In this document: one piece after another, positions 18,294 through 26,876 of the stretch
Layout: each line of letters opens with the position of its first letter
How positions within the stretch are numbered: the first letter of the stretch is position 1
Notes under the pieces: generated by a model
Told to the model about the DNA's origin: nothing
The model's database searches: none
The model's input: the letters and a program-made list of their open reading frames with translations, nothing else
Program-made: the position numbers and the translations under genes
NCBI RefSeq assembly: GCF_003696345.1
Contig: NZ_RFLX01000014.1
Location: 62,001 to 126,000 of the forward strand
Direction: 5' to 3'
Source of the DNA: Teichococcus wenyumeiae
GTDB taxonomy: Bacteria > Pseudomonadota > Alphaproteobacteria > Acetobacterales > Acetobacteraceae
DNA length: 64,000 bases

Positions 18294-20768
18294 GTGAGTA
18301 AGCTTCCCCCGCGCGATGAGATGGTCGATGGCCAGGGCAACCTGCGCCCGCATTGGCGCGGCATCCTGGCCGGGCTGGCCGATGGCGCCGCCGGCAGCTT
18401 CGGGGAAGCGGCGCGCCGGATGGAACGTGTCTTCGCCGAGGGCGTGACCTCCCTGCTGCCGGGCGAGGTGCCGGGGGTGGGCCAGGCTTCCTGGCGCTGC
18501 GACCCGGTGCCGCTGGTGCTGCCGGCGGAGGAATTCGACCACCTCGCCGCCGGGCTGACGCAACGGGCGCGGCTGATGGAGGCGCTGCTGGCGGACCTCT
18601 ACGGCCCGCAGCATCTGGTGGCGGAAGGGCTGGTGCCGCCAGCGCTGGTTTACGCCAATCCCGCCTTCCTGCGCCCCTGCCGCAAGGCGGATGGCACCGC
18701 CAGCCACCCCTTCCTGCATTGCTATGCCGCCGACCTGCTGCGCGCGCCGGACGGGCGCTGGCATGTGGTGGCGGACCTCACCAGCCGCGCCGGCGGCATC
18801 GGCCATGCGCTGGAAAACCGCCGCATGCTCTCGCGCGCCCTGCCCGGCCTGTTCCGTGGCCATCAGCTGCGGCCGCTGCGCCCCTTCTTCGAGCTGTGGC
18901 AGGACGCGCTGCAACACCTGGCCCCGCAGCAGCGGGCGCCGGGCAGCGACGGCCCCGCCGTGGCGCTGCTGACGCCCGGCGTGCATCACCGCCTGTGGTT
19001 CGAGCATGTGCTGCTGGCGCGCGAACTCTCCTGCGCGCTGGTGGAGCCGGGCGACCTTTCCGTGCGCAATGGAGGCGTCTTCCTGAAGACATTGAAGGGC
19101 TTGCAGCCGGTGCACGTGCTGCTGCGCCGCGTGCCCGGCCGGGGCCTGGACCCGCTGGAGCTGGATGGCGGCGGCATGGGCGTGCCCGGCCTGCTGGACG
19201 CCGCCCGCCATGGCACCGTGAAAATCGTCAACGAGCCCGGCTCCGGCCTGGCCGAGGCACCGGGCCTGGCCGCCGTCCTGCCAGCGCTGGCCCGCCGCCT
19301 GCTGGGCGAGGACCTGCTGCTGCCGCAGCCGGAAACGCGCTGGCCGGTGGACCCGGGGGTACTGGAGAACCTCTCCGGCTGGACCCTCCACCCCGCCACC
19401 GGCGCCCATGGCCAGGGCGTGGTGCCGGATGCGCTGGATCTGGCGGCGCGGGCGGAACTGGTCTCCCGCATCGCCGCCCGGCCGGCGGATTACGTGGCGC
19501 AGCAGGCGCTGCCGGCCTCGGTGGCGCCCTGCGTGCAGGGGGATGCGCTGATGCCGCACCCGCTGCGGCTGCGACTGTTCCTGATGCAGGATGGCAGCCA
19601 GTGGCACATCCTGCCTGGCGGCCTGGCGCGGGTGGAGGCCGAGGATGGCAGCACCCTGGCCAAGGATGTCTGGGTGCTGCACCAGGACAATGCCCGCATC
19701 GCCGGCCCGGCCGCGCAGCGCCAGCCGCCGCTGGCTATCCGCCGCGCGGCGGGCGACCTGCCCTCCCGCGTGGCCGACAACCTCTTCTGGCTTGGCCGCC
19801 ATGCCGAACGGCTGGAAGGCGCGGCGCGGCTGATGCGCGCCACCCTCTGCCGCCTGGACCGGGGCCCGCTGCTGCCGCACGAGGTGGCGGAACTGGCCAC
19901 CCTGTCCCGGTGCCTGCACCATGCCGGGCTGATCGCGGCCGAGGAACAGCCCAGCGGCGCCGGTACCGGCCCGCTGCGGGAGGCGCTGCTGCGCAGCGTG
20001 CAGCCCAGTGGCGCGGTGGTGGAGCAACTGGGGCAGGTCGGGCGGCTGGTGGAGGCGGTGCGGGACCGCCTGACCGCCGATATCTACGCCACCTTCACCC
20101 AGCCCCTGCGCAGCCTGCTGGCCCAGGCCGCCACGGTGCGCGGGCTGGATGCGCTGGAAGCCCTGCTGGCCGAGGTGCTGCGCTATACCGCCAGCCTGGC
20201 CGGCGTGGCGGCGGAGAACATGGTGCGGGCCGGCGGCTATACCTTCCTGGACCTTGGCCGGCGGATGGAGCGGGCGCAGAGCGTCGCCTCCCAGCTGCAT
20301 TTCGCCCTGGCCCAGGCCCCGGCGCGGGTGGAAGCGGGGCTGCGGCTGGCGCTGGAACTCTGCGATTCCGTGATCACCTACCGCAACCGCTACCTGGGCA
20401 TCCTGCAGCCGGCCCCGGCGCTGGACCTGGTGCTGGCGGACCCGGGCAACCCGCGCGGCCTGGGTTTCCAGCTGCGCGCCATCCAGACCCTGCTGGCCGA
20501 TCTGGGCGACGCCCCCCTGGCCGCCGCCGCCGCCGCGCTGCTGGCGGAGGTGGAGGCCATGCCCCCCGCCATCCTGGCCAGCCCGGAGCAGGCCGCCGCC
20601 ACCACCACCCTGGCACCCGCCATCGGCCGGGTGGAGGCGGAGGTGGCCAACCTTTCCGATGCCGTCACCCGCCGCTACTTCGCGCTGCTGCCGGCGGCCC
20701 AGGCGCTGGGCGGGCAGATGGAAGCCGCCCCACCCGCCACCGCCCCGGCCTTGACCGACATTTACTGA
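18294..20768 (+). CDS. Circularly permuted ATP-grasp / alpha-E fusion protein
   Basis: 824 residues joining two families that are separate genes in many bacteria. Residues 1 to about 485 are the circularly permuted type 2 ATP-grasp (COG2308-like): LPGEVPGVGQASWRCDPVPL, LLADLYGPQHL, HVVADLTSRAGGIGHALENR, GGVFLKTLKGLQPVHVLLRR and PGSGLAEAPGL. From about residue 488 (LPSRVADNLFWLGRHAERLE) to the end is the alpha-helical alpha-E domain (COG2307-like). The start is GTG 18294, 13 bases after the previous stop. ATP-grasp enzymes form amide or ester bonds through acyl phosphates; a peptide ligase role is inferred from the linked transglutaminases. Confidence 0.9.
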   Translation: MSKLPPRDEMVDGQGNLRPHWRGILAGLADGAAGSFGEAARRMERVFAEGVTSLLPGEVPGVGQASWRCDPVPLVLPAEEFDHLAAGLTQRARLMEALLADLYGPQHLVAEGLVPPALVYANPAFLRPCRKADGTASHPFLHCYAADLLRAPDGRWHVVADLTSRAGGIGHALENRRMLSRALPGLFRGHQLRPLRPFFELWQDALQHLAPQQRAPGSDGPAVALLTPGVHHRLWFEHVLLARELSCALVEPGDLSVRNGGVFLKTLKGLQPVHVLLRRVPGRGLDPLELDGGGMGVPGLLDAARHGTVKIVNEPGSGLAEAPGLAAVLPALARRLLGEDLLLPQPETRWPVDPGVLENLSGWTLHPATGAHGQGVVPDALDLAARAELVSRIAARPADYVAQQALPASVAPCVQGDALMPHPLRLRLFLMQDGSQWHILPGGLARVEAEDGSTLAKDVWVLHQDNARIAGPAAQRQPPLAIRRAAGDLPSRVADNLFWLGRHAERLEGAARLMRATLCRLDRGPLLPHEVAELATLSRCLHHAGLIAAEEQPSGAGTGPLREALLRSVQPSGAVVEQLGQVGRLVEAVRDRLTADIYATFTQPLRSLLAQAATVRGLDALEALLAEVLRYTASLAGVAAENMVRAGGYTFLDLGRRMERAQSVASQLHFALAQAPARVEAGLRLALELCDSVITYRNRYLGILQPAPALDLVLADPGNPRGLGFQLRAIQTLLADLGDAPLAAAAAALLAEVEAMPPAILASPEQAAATTTLAPAIGRVEAEVANLSDAVTRRYFALLPAAQALGGQMEAAPPATAPALTDIY

Positions 20769-20776
20769 GGGCCGCG

Positions 20777-21631
20777 ATGAACTGGCGCGTCCGCCACGTC
20801 ACCACCTACCGCTATGCCGAGACGGTGGATATGGCGACCCATATGCTCCACCTATCGCCGCGCGCCGTGCCCGGCCAGCGGGTGCTGGCGGAGGAGATCC
20901 GCTGCACCCCTACGCCATCCCGGCTGACGCAGGGCACAGATCATTTCGGCAACCGTGTCACCTGGCTGTCCATCGACCAGCCGCATGACCGCTTCGAGGT
21001 GGTGGCCGAGGCACAGGTAGAAACCGCCTTCCCGCTGCCACCGCCCGCCGAAGCGACCCCGCCTTGGGAAGAACTGGCTGCCCGGCCAGGGCCGGAGGCG
21101 GTGGAATTCACCTTCCCCTCGCCCATGCTGCCGGAGAATGCGGCGGCACGGGACTATGCCGCATCCTCCTTCCCACCAGGGCGCCCGGTGCTGGCGGGGC
21201 TGCTGGACCTGAATGCGCGCATCCGGCGCGACTTTACCTTCCGCGCCGGCGTCACCGGCATCGCCACGCCGGTATCCCAGGTGCTGGCGCAGCGGGCGGG
21301 CGTTTGCCAGGACTTCACCCACCTGATGCTGAACGGGCTGCGTGGGCTTGGCCTTCCGGCCCGCTACGTATCCGGGTATATCCGCACCCGGCCACCACCG
21401 GGAGCTGTGGCGCGGCAGGGCGCCGACCAGTCGCATGCCTGGGTCGGGGCTTGGCTTGGGCCGGCCCATGGCTGGGTGGGGCTGGACCCCACCAACAACC
21501 TGGTGGTGGCGGAAGAGCATGTGGTGCTGGGCTGGGGTCGCGACTTCAGCGATGTCTCGCCGCTCCGGGGCATCATCCTAGGCGGCGGGCGGCACTGGCT
21601 GGACGTGGCTGTGGACCTCGCGCCCGGCTGA
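20777..21631 (+). CDS. Transglutaminase family protein
   Basis: 284 residues: transglutaminase N domain (MNWRVRHVTTYRYAETVDMA) followed by a papain-fold core with Cys177 (GVCQDFTHL), His220 (SHAWVGAW) and Asp237 (GLDPTNN). Members are cytoplasmic thiol proteases or transferases, COG1305. It starts eight bases after the ATP-grasp stop, so the three genes form one operon. In many genomes this set also includes the proteasome-like Anbu peptidase; none is encoded nearby here. Confidence 0.92.
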   Translation: MNWRVRHVTTYRYAETVDMATHMLHLSPRAVPGQRVLAEEIRCTPTPSRLTQGTDHFGNRVTWLSIDQPHDRFEVVAEAQVETAFPLPPPAEATPPWEELAARPGPEAVEFTFPSPMLPENAAARDYAASSFPPGRPVLAGLLDLNARIRRDFTFRAGVTGIATPVSQVLAQRAGVCQDFTHLMLNGLRGLGLPARYVSGYIRTRPPPGAVARQGADQSHAWVGAWLGPAHGWVGLDPTNNLVVAEEHVVLGWGRDFSDVSPLRGIILGGGRHWLDVAVDLAPG

Positions 21632-21703
21632 GCCAAGGCAACCACAACTTCCCCTTGCCGTTCTGATCTGTCGTGCCCCGGCGCGGCTCAAGGAGGATTC
21701 GCC

Positions 21704-22885
21704 ATGTCATCCACAGCAGCGCCAACCGCCGCAGGCGGCACGGCCCGCCTGGCTCCGCCTGGGCGGGACACGGCGCTGGATGTCTGGCGTGGCTTCGCGC
21801 TGGCCTCGATCTTCATCAACCATGTCTCCGGCAATGTGCTGGAGGGGTGGACGCACAAGAACTTCGGCTTCTCCGACGCGGCGGAACTTTTCGTTCTCTT
21901 CGCCGGCTATGCCGCCGCCTGCGCCTATTCCGGCCGCTACAAGAGCCATTCGGCAGAGCGCTTCAATGTCTCCCTGCGCGTGATGAGCCGTGCCGCCGGC
22001 CTTTACACCACCCATCTCGCCATGCTGGTGCTGGGAAGCGCGGTCTTTGCCTGGGCTGTGCTGCGCACCGGGGATGCGGAACTCTTCAACGTGGTGGCGC
22101 TGGACCCCTTGATCGCCGACCCGATCCAGTCGCTGGTCTCGGCCGTCACCCTCAGCTACCAGCCGGGATACCTGAATATCCTGCCGCTGTATTTCGTGCT
22201 GATCGCCATCCTGCCGCTGCTGTTGTGGCTGGGCACGCGCAGCCTTTCGCTGACCCTGGTGCTCTCCGCGGCGCTCTACACCGCCGCCGGGCTGACGCGC
22301 ACCAACCTGCCCTCCTATCCCATGGAAGGCGGCTGGTTCTTCAATCCGCTGAGCTGGCAGTTCCTCTTCACTATCGGCTTCGCGCTGGGCTGCAAGCGGG
22401 AGCGCACGGGCTTCACCATCCCCTATCACCGCCCGGCCTGGCTGCTGGCGCTGGGCTTCCTGATCGTCTCGATGGTGGTGACGGTCTTCCACCTCGCGCC
22501 TGTGGCGGAGGATGTGGTGCTGCGCGACTTCTTGCTGGTGCCGGAGAAGCAGTATCTCTCCGTGCCGCGCCTGCTGCACGTGCTGGCGCTGGCCTATGTG
22601 GTGGTGCACTCCCCCTTGCAGGCCTGGGCGGAGGCACGGCCCGCGAACAGCCCGCTGGCGATGATGGGCCGTCATTCCCTGCCGGTCTTCTGCACCGGGC
22701 TGGTGCTCAGCATGACTGGCGTGACCCTGCGCCAGACGGGCCATGACGGCGTGGGCTTCGATATCCTCTATGTCGCCCTGGGCATTGGGGCGCAGCTCCT
22801 GGCGGCCTGGCTGCTGACCCTGGCGGAGAAGCGCCGCGGCAGGGCCGCCGCCGTCGCGCCCGGCCCGGCGGTTCTGCCCTTCTGA
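21704..22885 (+). CDS. opgC: OpgC-like membrane acyltransferase
   Basis: 393 residues with about ten hydrophobic segments. The N-terminus RDTALDVWRGFALASIFINH and the DAAELFVLFAGYAAACAYS segment are typical of the OpgC protein family, which adds succinyl groups to osmoregulated periplasmic glucans. The gene follows the transglutaminase by 72 bases and overlaps the next gene's start by one base (TGATG), so translation with the SGNH hydrolase is coupled. opgG and opgH lie about 38-41 kb to the right. The symbol is by family and the true acyl donor and acceptor are inferred. Confidence 0.85.
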   Translation: MSSTAAPTAAGGTARLAPPGRDTALDVWRGFALASIFINHVSGNVLEGWTHKNFGFSDAAELFVLFAGYAAACAYSGRYKSHSAERFNVSLRVMSRAAGLYTTHLAMLVLGSAVFAWAVLRTGDAELFNVVALDPLIADPIQSLVSAVTLSYQPGYLNILPLYFVLIAILPLLLWLGTRSLSLTLVLSAALYTAAGLTRTNLPSYPMEGGWFFNPLSWQFLFTIGFALGCKRERTGFTIPYHRPAWLLALGFLIVSMVVTVFHLAPVAEDVVLRDFLLVPEKQYLSVPRLLHVLALAYVVVHSPLQAWAEARPANSPLAMMGRHSLPVFCTGLVLSMTGVTLRQTGHDGVGFDILYVALGIGAQLLAAWLLTLAEKRRGRAAAVAPGPAVLPF

Positions 22886-23715
22886 TGCGGCGGGCGCTGC
22901 TGCTCTCCGGTGTCGCGGCCCTCGGGCTGGCGAAGCTGGGCCGGGCGCAGACCGCCATCCCCGCCCCGCCCCCCGCCGCCGCGCCGCTGTTGCCAGCGGC
23001 GCCCGGCAGCACCAGTCCGCCCGTGGGCAATGTGCCTGACACCTGCGCCGTGCCGGGGGAGCTGCAAAGGCTGCAATTCGCGCTGCCCCGCATGGCGGCG
23101 CTGCTGCAGGACAAGGAGCCGGTGCGCATCCTGGCCATCGGCTCCTCCTCCACCGCGGGGGTTGGCGCCTCGGCGTCCGCGCATGCCTATCCGCCCCGGT
23201 TGCGGGATGCGCTGGTGCGGCTGTTGCCGGGAGCCGACATCACCGTGCGCAACGACGGCATCGGCGGCGAAGTCGCTTCCACCACCCTGGTGCGGATGCG
23301 CAAGTCGGTGGAGGAGTGGAAGCCCGACGTGGTGCTCTGGCAGCTCGGCACCAACGACGCCATGCGCCACATCTCGGTCGAAGCCTTTGCCGAAACGCTG
23401 CGGGAGGGCGTGGATTTCGTGCTGGGCCGCGGGCTCGACCTGCTGCTGATCGACCCGCAGTTCTTTCCCGGCGTGTCCAGCGAGGATCTGTACCGCGACT
23501 TCGTGCAGAGCATCGAGCGTGTGGCGGCGGAGAAGCGGGTGCCGCTGATGCGCCGCTACGCCATCATGCGCTACTGGGATGCCCTGCCGCGCAAGGTGCT
23601 CATGCTCTCGCCCGACGGCTTCCACATGAACGACCTTGGCTATCTCTGCATGGCGGAGACACTGGCCGGCGGCATGGCACAACGCCTCGCGCGCAGCGCA
23701 GCCGCCGGGCCATGA
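22885..23715 (+). CDS. Secreted SGNH/GDSL hydrolase
   Basis: 276 residues with an N-terminal signal peptide (MRRALLLSGVAALGL, cleavage near GRAQ) and a proline/alanine-rich linker to about residue 50. The SGNH blocks are all visible: block I GSSSTAG with the nucleophilic Ser, block II Gly in NDGIGG, block III Asn in QLGTND, and block V DGFHMND with the catalytic Asp and His. The enzyme is probably a periplasmic esterase or O-acetylesterase. Coupling to the OpgC-like acyltransferase suggests that it edits or completes the same glycan modification. That link is inference. Confidence 0.87.
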   Translation: MRRALLLSGVAALGLAKLGRAQTAIPAPPPAAAPLLPAAPGSTSPPVGNVPDTCAVPGELQRLQFALPRMAALLQDKEPVRILAIGSSSTAGVGASASAHAYPPRLRDALVRLLPGADITVRNDGIGGEVASTTLVRMRKSVEEWKPDVVLWQLGTNDAMRHISVEAFAETLREGVDFVLGRGLDLLLIDPQFFPGVSSEDLYRDFVQSIERVAAEKRVPLMRRYAIMRYWDALPRKVLMLSPDGFHMNDLGYLCMAETLAGGMAQRLARSAAAGP

Positions 23716-23724
23716 GCCATCCCG

Positions 23725-24051
23725 TCAGCGGACGGTGAAGCGGCTGATCTCGCAGACATTGACGTTGCGCTGCTCAACCTTGCGGCCGCCATCCAGCACC
23801 GCCAGGAAATCGAAGCGGCAGGCGCCGGAGCCATCGTCGATATCGATGGTGACGGAGCGCCCGGGGGGCAGCACGTCCTCGCCCAGGATATCCTCTTCCC
23901 AGGAGCCGCGCTTGGTGTTGGAGGCGTAGAATTCCCGCAGATCCTGGCGGGAGGCATTCACGACCTCCACCCGCCGGTCGGCGGCCTCGGCGATGGAGGG
24001 CCACATGGCGGCGGCGACCAGCAGCACGGCGGCGGTCAGGGCGGGACGCAT
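23725..24051 (-). CDS. Small secreted protein, unknown function, 108 aa
   Basis: A signal peptide (MRPALTAAVLLVAAAMWPSI, cleavage near AEA) precedes an 80-residue mature domain with RVEVVNASRQDLREFYASN, a central DDGSGACRFDF strand and a C-terminal VNVCEISRFTV. Two cysteines, in SGACRF and NVCEIS, could form a disulfide in the periplasm. I recall similar short proteins repeated in Acetobacteraceae, usually without a name. It converges on the SGNH gene with nine bases between stops. Confidence 0.72.
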   Translation of the reverse strand: MRPALTAAVLLVAAAMWPSIAEAADRRVEVVNASRQDLREFYASNTKRGSWEEDILGEDVLPPGRSVTIDIDDGSGACRFDFLAVLDGGRKVEQRNVNVCEISRFTVR

Positions 24052-24203
24052 GGCGGTTATTCCGTGTCGGTGAAGAGCCCGCAGTATCCGCGCGAAAGCT
24101 GAACAGCCCGTTGTCTCGCACCGCGCAGGCCAGGATTCTGGTGCGGGGGAATTTCCGGGCGCCGCGCCGAGGTAGAAGCCAGAATGCGGTCGCCGGAGCG
24201 GCC

Positions 24204-25238
24204 TCAGCCCGGCGCGGGCCGCACGGAGCCGCGGATGATCAGCTTGCCGCGCAACGTGACGGATTCATCCGGCAGGTCCGGGTCCGCCATGCGGGCGGAG
24301 AGCAGATCCAACCCGCGCCCGACCATGGTCTTCAGCGGCTGCGCCACGGTGGTCAGGTCATAGATCGGCCGGGCGGCGGCGGGGATGTCGTCGAAGCCCA
24401 CCACCGAGATATCCTGCGGCACCTGGATGCCCTGCAGCCGCAGGGCATCCAGCACACCCATGGCGATGATGTCGCTGACGGCGAAGATGGCATCCGGCCG
24501 TTCCGCCGGCGGCAGCGCGGCGATGCGGCGCCCGGCCTCGTAGCCGCCGTCATAGGTGGACTGGCCGTCCAGCCGCAGCATCAGCTTGTGGCCCGCCTGC
24601 TCCAGGTGCTGCACGAAGCCCTGCTCACGCTCCACCGCCGTGGAGGTGGGGTTGGAGGTATTCACCATGCCGAAGCGGCGGTGCCCCCGCGCCATCAGCA
24701 GCGTCGCCAGCTCCGCGCCCCCCGCCAGGTTGTCGCAGGCCACGGCGCTGCCATGCTCGCGCGCCACGCGGTTCACCATCACCACCGGCACGCCATTGGC
24801 GGCGCAGACGGCGGCGGCGCGGGATGACAGTTCGGCCGAGGTGATCAGGCAGCCATCGACCTTGTATTGCAGCAGCGCCTCGGCGGTCTTGTCCTCGATC
24901 GGCCCGGCGCCGGCATGGATCATCAGCATCCGCATGCCGCGCTCTCCCGCCTGGGCCACGGCCTCGTGCAGGATCTCGGTGTAGATCGGGTGGGTGGAAG
25001 GCCCGAGCACCAGCCCGATCAGGCCGCTGCGGCCGGAGGAGAGCGTGCGCGCCAGGGCATTCGGCGTGTAGCCCAGTTCCTGCGCCAGCGCGGCGATACG
25101 TGCCCGTGTCTCCGCTGAGATGCGGGTATCGCCCTTCAGCGCGCGCGAGATGGTGGACGGCGCCACCCCCGCCATGCGGGAGAGCGTGACGATGGTGGCA
25201 CGCTGGCGGTTGCCGGGCGGTGGCGAGGCGTCATTCAT
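24204..25238 (-). CDS. LacI family transcriptional regulator
   Basis: 344 residues. The DNA-binding domain is at about residues 15-65 (VTLSRMAGVAPSTISRAL is the helix-turn-helix and TRARIAALAQELGYTPNALA the hinge side). A periplasmic-binding-protein-like effector domain follows, with GLVLGPSTHPIYTEILHEA and SVVGFDDIPAAA. It is divergent from a six-gene catabolic operon. Two 16-base palindromes that look alike lie in the 258-base gap. It is the likely local repressor; the effector may be the operon's substrate. Confidence 0.92.
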   Translation of the reverse strand: MNDASPPPGNRQRATIVTLSRMAGVAPSTISRALKGDTRISAETRARIAALAQELGYTPNALARTLSSGRSGLIGLVLGPSTHPIYTEILHEAVAQAGERGMRMLMIHAGAGPIEDKTAEALLQYKVDGCLITSAELSSRAAAVCAANGVPVVMVNRVAREHGSAVACDNLAGGAELATLLMARGHRRFGMVNTSNPTSTAVEREQGFVQHLEQAGHKLMLRLDGQSTYDGGYEAGRRIAALPPAERPDAIFAVSDIIAMGVLDALRLQGIQVPQDISVVGFDDIPAAARPIYDLTTVAQPLKTMVGRGLDLLSARMADPDLPDESVTLRGKLIIRGSVRPAPG

Positions 25239-25265
25239 GCCGCCACCATAGCACAGATGATCGGT

Positions 25266-25281
25266 GCGCTACCGTTCGCGC
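25266..25281. promoter_or_regulatory. Putative LacI-family operator, site 1
   Basis: GCGCTACCGTTCGCGC is a 16-base imperfect palindrome (6 of 8 half-site positions) with the central CG typical of LacI-family operators. It agrees with site 2 at 14 of 16 positions. It lies 28 bases upstream of the lacI-type start codon, suiting autoregulation. Confidence 0.55.
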
Positions 25282-25368
25282 AGTTCGCAGAAGCGCGATC
25301 AGCCAACAGGCCTCACTATTATTCGGCAATGCAGCAAGAACGTCAGCGGTGTTAACCTGATATTCTGG

Positions 25369-25397
25369 TTGACCTAGATCAAAATCCACGCCTTACT
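25369..25397 (+). promoter_or_regulatory. Possible sigma-70 promoter of the LLM operon
   Basis: TTGACC at 25369-25374 is a near-consensus -35 element, followed after 18 bases by TTACTG at 25393-25398 as a weak -10. Operator site 2 begins just downstream, where a bound repressor would block initiation. The -10 match is poor, so confidence is limited. Confidence 0.35.
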
Positions 25398-25408
25398 GCG
25401 GCCACCAA

Positions 25409-25424
25409 GCGCAAACGTTCGCGC
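25409..25424. promoter_or_regulatory. Putative LacI-family operator, site 2
   Basis: GCGCAAACGTTCGCGC is a near-perfect 16-base palindrome (7 of 8 half-site positions) centred on CG. It lies 73 bases before the LLM monooxygenase start and 143 bases centre-to-centre from site 1. Confidence 0.65.
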
Positions 25425-25496
25425 AATCGGTTGGCAAGGCCGCTGCCCGGACATGAGCCGGCCGGTGCCCCACCGGCAGAAGGAAAGGCTGAGCTG

Positions 25497-26876
25497 ATGA
25501 GCACGTCGCAACGGCAGATGAAAATGGTGGGCTTCCTGCAGGCGCAGAACTGCTCGATCGCCCCCGGCTCCTGGCGCCACCCCGCCAACCCCATGGATTT
25601 CCTGAGCGCGAAGTATTTCCAGCGCATCGGCCGCGCGCTGGAGGACGGCAAGTTCCACCTCGCCTTCTTCGATGACCGCCTGGCGATGCCGGACATCTAC
25701 AACAACGACCATCGCGATGCCGTGGAGAACGGCGTGCGCGTGGTGAAGATGGACCCCGCCACCATCATCACCGCCATCGGCATGGCGACGGAGAAGCTCG
25801 GCCTCGGCGTCACCTATTCCACCACCTACTACGAGCCCTTCCACGTCGCCCGCCTCTTCGCGACGCTGGACCTGATGACGGGCGGCCGTGCCGCCTGGAA
25901 CGTCGTCACCTCCCTGAACAATTCGGAAGCCGCCAATTTCGGCCGCGACGGCCACCTGGCGCATGACGCACGCTACGAACGCGCCGACGAGTTCATGGAA
26001 GTCGTCATGGGCCTCTGGGACAGCTGGGAAGACGACGCCATCATCGGCGACAAGGTTTCCGGCCGCTTCGCCGATGGCAGCAAGGTCCACAAGCTCAACC
26101 ACCAGGGCCAGTACTTCAAGTCGGCCGGGCCGCTGCCTGTGCCGCGCTCGGCCCAGGGCCATCCGGTGCTGATCCAGGCGGGGCAGAGCGGCCGTGGCCG
26201 CCAGTTCGCCGGCCGCTGGGGCGAGCTGATCTTCGTGGTCTACCCCAACAAGGAGATGGGCCAGAAGCAGTATGGCGAGCTGAAGGCTTCCGTTGCCGCC
26301 GCCGGCCGCGACCCGGACAGCGTTGCCGTCTGCCCGGCCTGCTATGTCTGCGTCGCCGAGACCCAGGCGATGGCCGAGGAGAAGCGCGAATACATCCGCG
26401 CCCTGGCCAAGCCGATCGACGCGCTGGTGCTGCTCTCGGAAGCGCTGAACTTCGACTTCGGCTCCAAGGACCTCGATTCCGAATTCACGGATGAGGAACT
26501 GAAGAAGCTCTCCTGGACCGGCTTCAAGGACCGCATCGTCGCTCTCTCCGGCAAGCCCAACCCGACGGTGCGCGACTTCGTGCATTTCTCCGGCCGCGGC
26601 ACCATCGGCGAATTCCCCATCTTCTGCGGCACGCCCACCCAGGTGGCCGACCAGATGGAGGAATGGTTCACCGCCCGCGCCTGCGACGGCTTCGTGCTGG
26701 CCGCCACGCATATGTCCGGCGCCTTCGAGGACTTCACCCGCTTCGTGGTGCCGGAGCTGCAGCGCCGCGGCCTCTATCACAAGGACTACGCGGGTAGCAC
26801 GCTGCGCGAGAACCTGGGCCTGGCGAAGCCGGCCATCGGTTCCTGGCGCCAGCCGGCGATGCGCGAGGTCTCATGA
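25497..26876 (+). CDS. LLM class flavin-dependent monooxygenase (NtaA/SnaA/DszA group)
   Basis: 459 residues of the luciferase-like monooxygenase fold. Group features include the GSWRHP start region, YFQRIGRALEDGKFHLAFFDD, the LGLGVTYSTTYYEPFHVAR strand and GRAAWNVVTSLNNSEAANFG, which match nitrilotriacetate and dibenzothiophene-sulfone monooxygenases. These use FMNH2 delivered by a separate reductase. ATG 25497 follows an AAGGAAAGG ribosome-binding site. The stop overlaps the next gene, a flavin reductase, by four bases, a classic two-component pairing. The substrate is unknown; an amine, sulfone or similar xenobiotic is possible. Confidence 0.92.
   Translation: MSTSQRQMKMVGFLQAQNCSIAPGSWRHPANPMDFLSAKYFQRIGRALEDGKFHLAFFDDRLAMPDIYNNDHRDAVENGVRVVKMDPATIITAIGMATEKLGLGVTYSTTYYEPFHVARLFATLDLMTGGRAAWNVVTSLNNSEAANFGRDGHLAHDARYERADEFMEVVMGLWDSWEDDAIIGDKVSGRFADGSKVHKLNHQGQYFKSAGPLPVPRSAQGHPVLIQAGQSGRGRQFAGRWGELIFVVYPNKEMGQKQYGELKASVAAAGRDPDSVAVCPACYVCVAETQAMAEEKREYIRALAKPIDALVLLSEALNFDFGSKDLDSEFTDEELKKLSWTGFKDRIVALSGKPNPTVRDFVHFSGRGTIGEFPIFCGTPTQVADQMEEWFTARACDGFVLAATHMSGAFEDFTRFVVPELQRRGLYHKDYAGSTLRENLGLAKPAIGSWRQPAMREVS

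Noticed and set aside
16505-20300. Long minus-strand open frames across the transglutaminase and ATP-grasp genes
   Set aside because: The plus-strand frames carry intact catalytic motifs. The opposite frames show no motif and have the composition of antisense GC-rich DNA.
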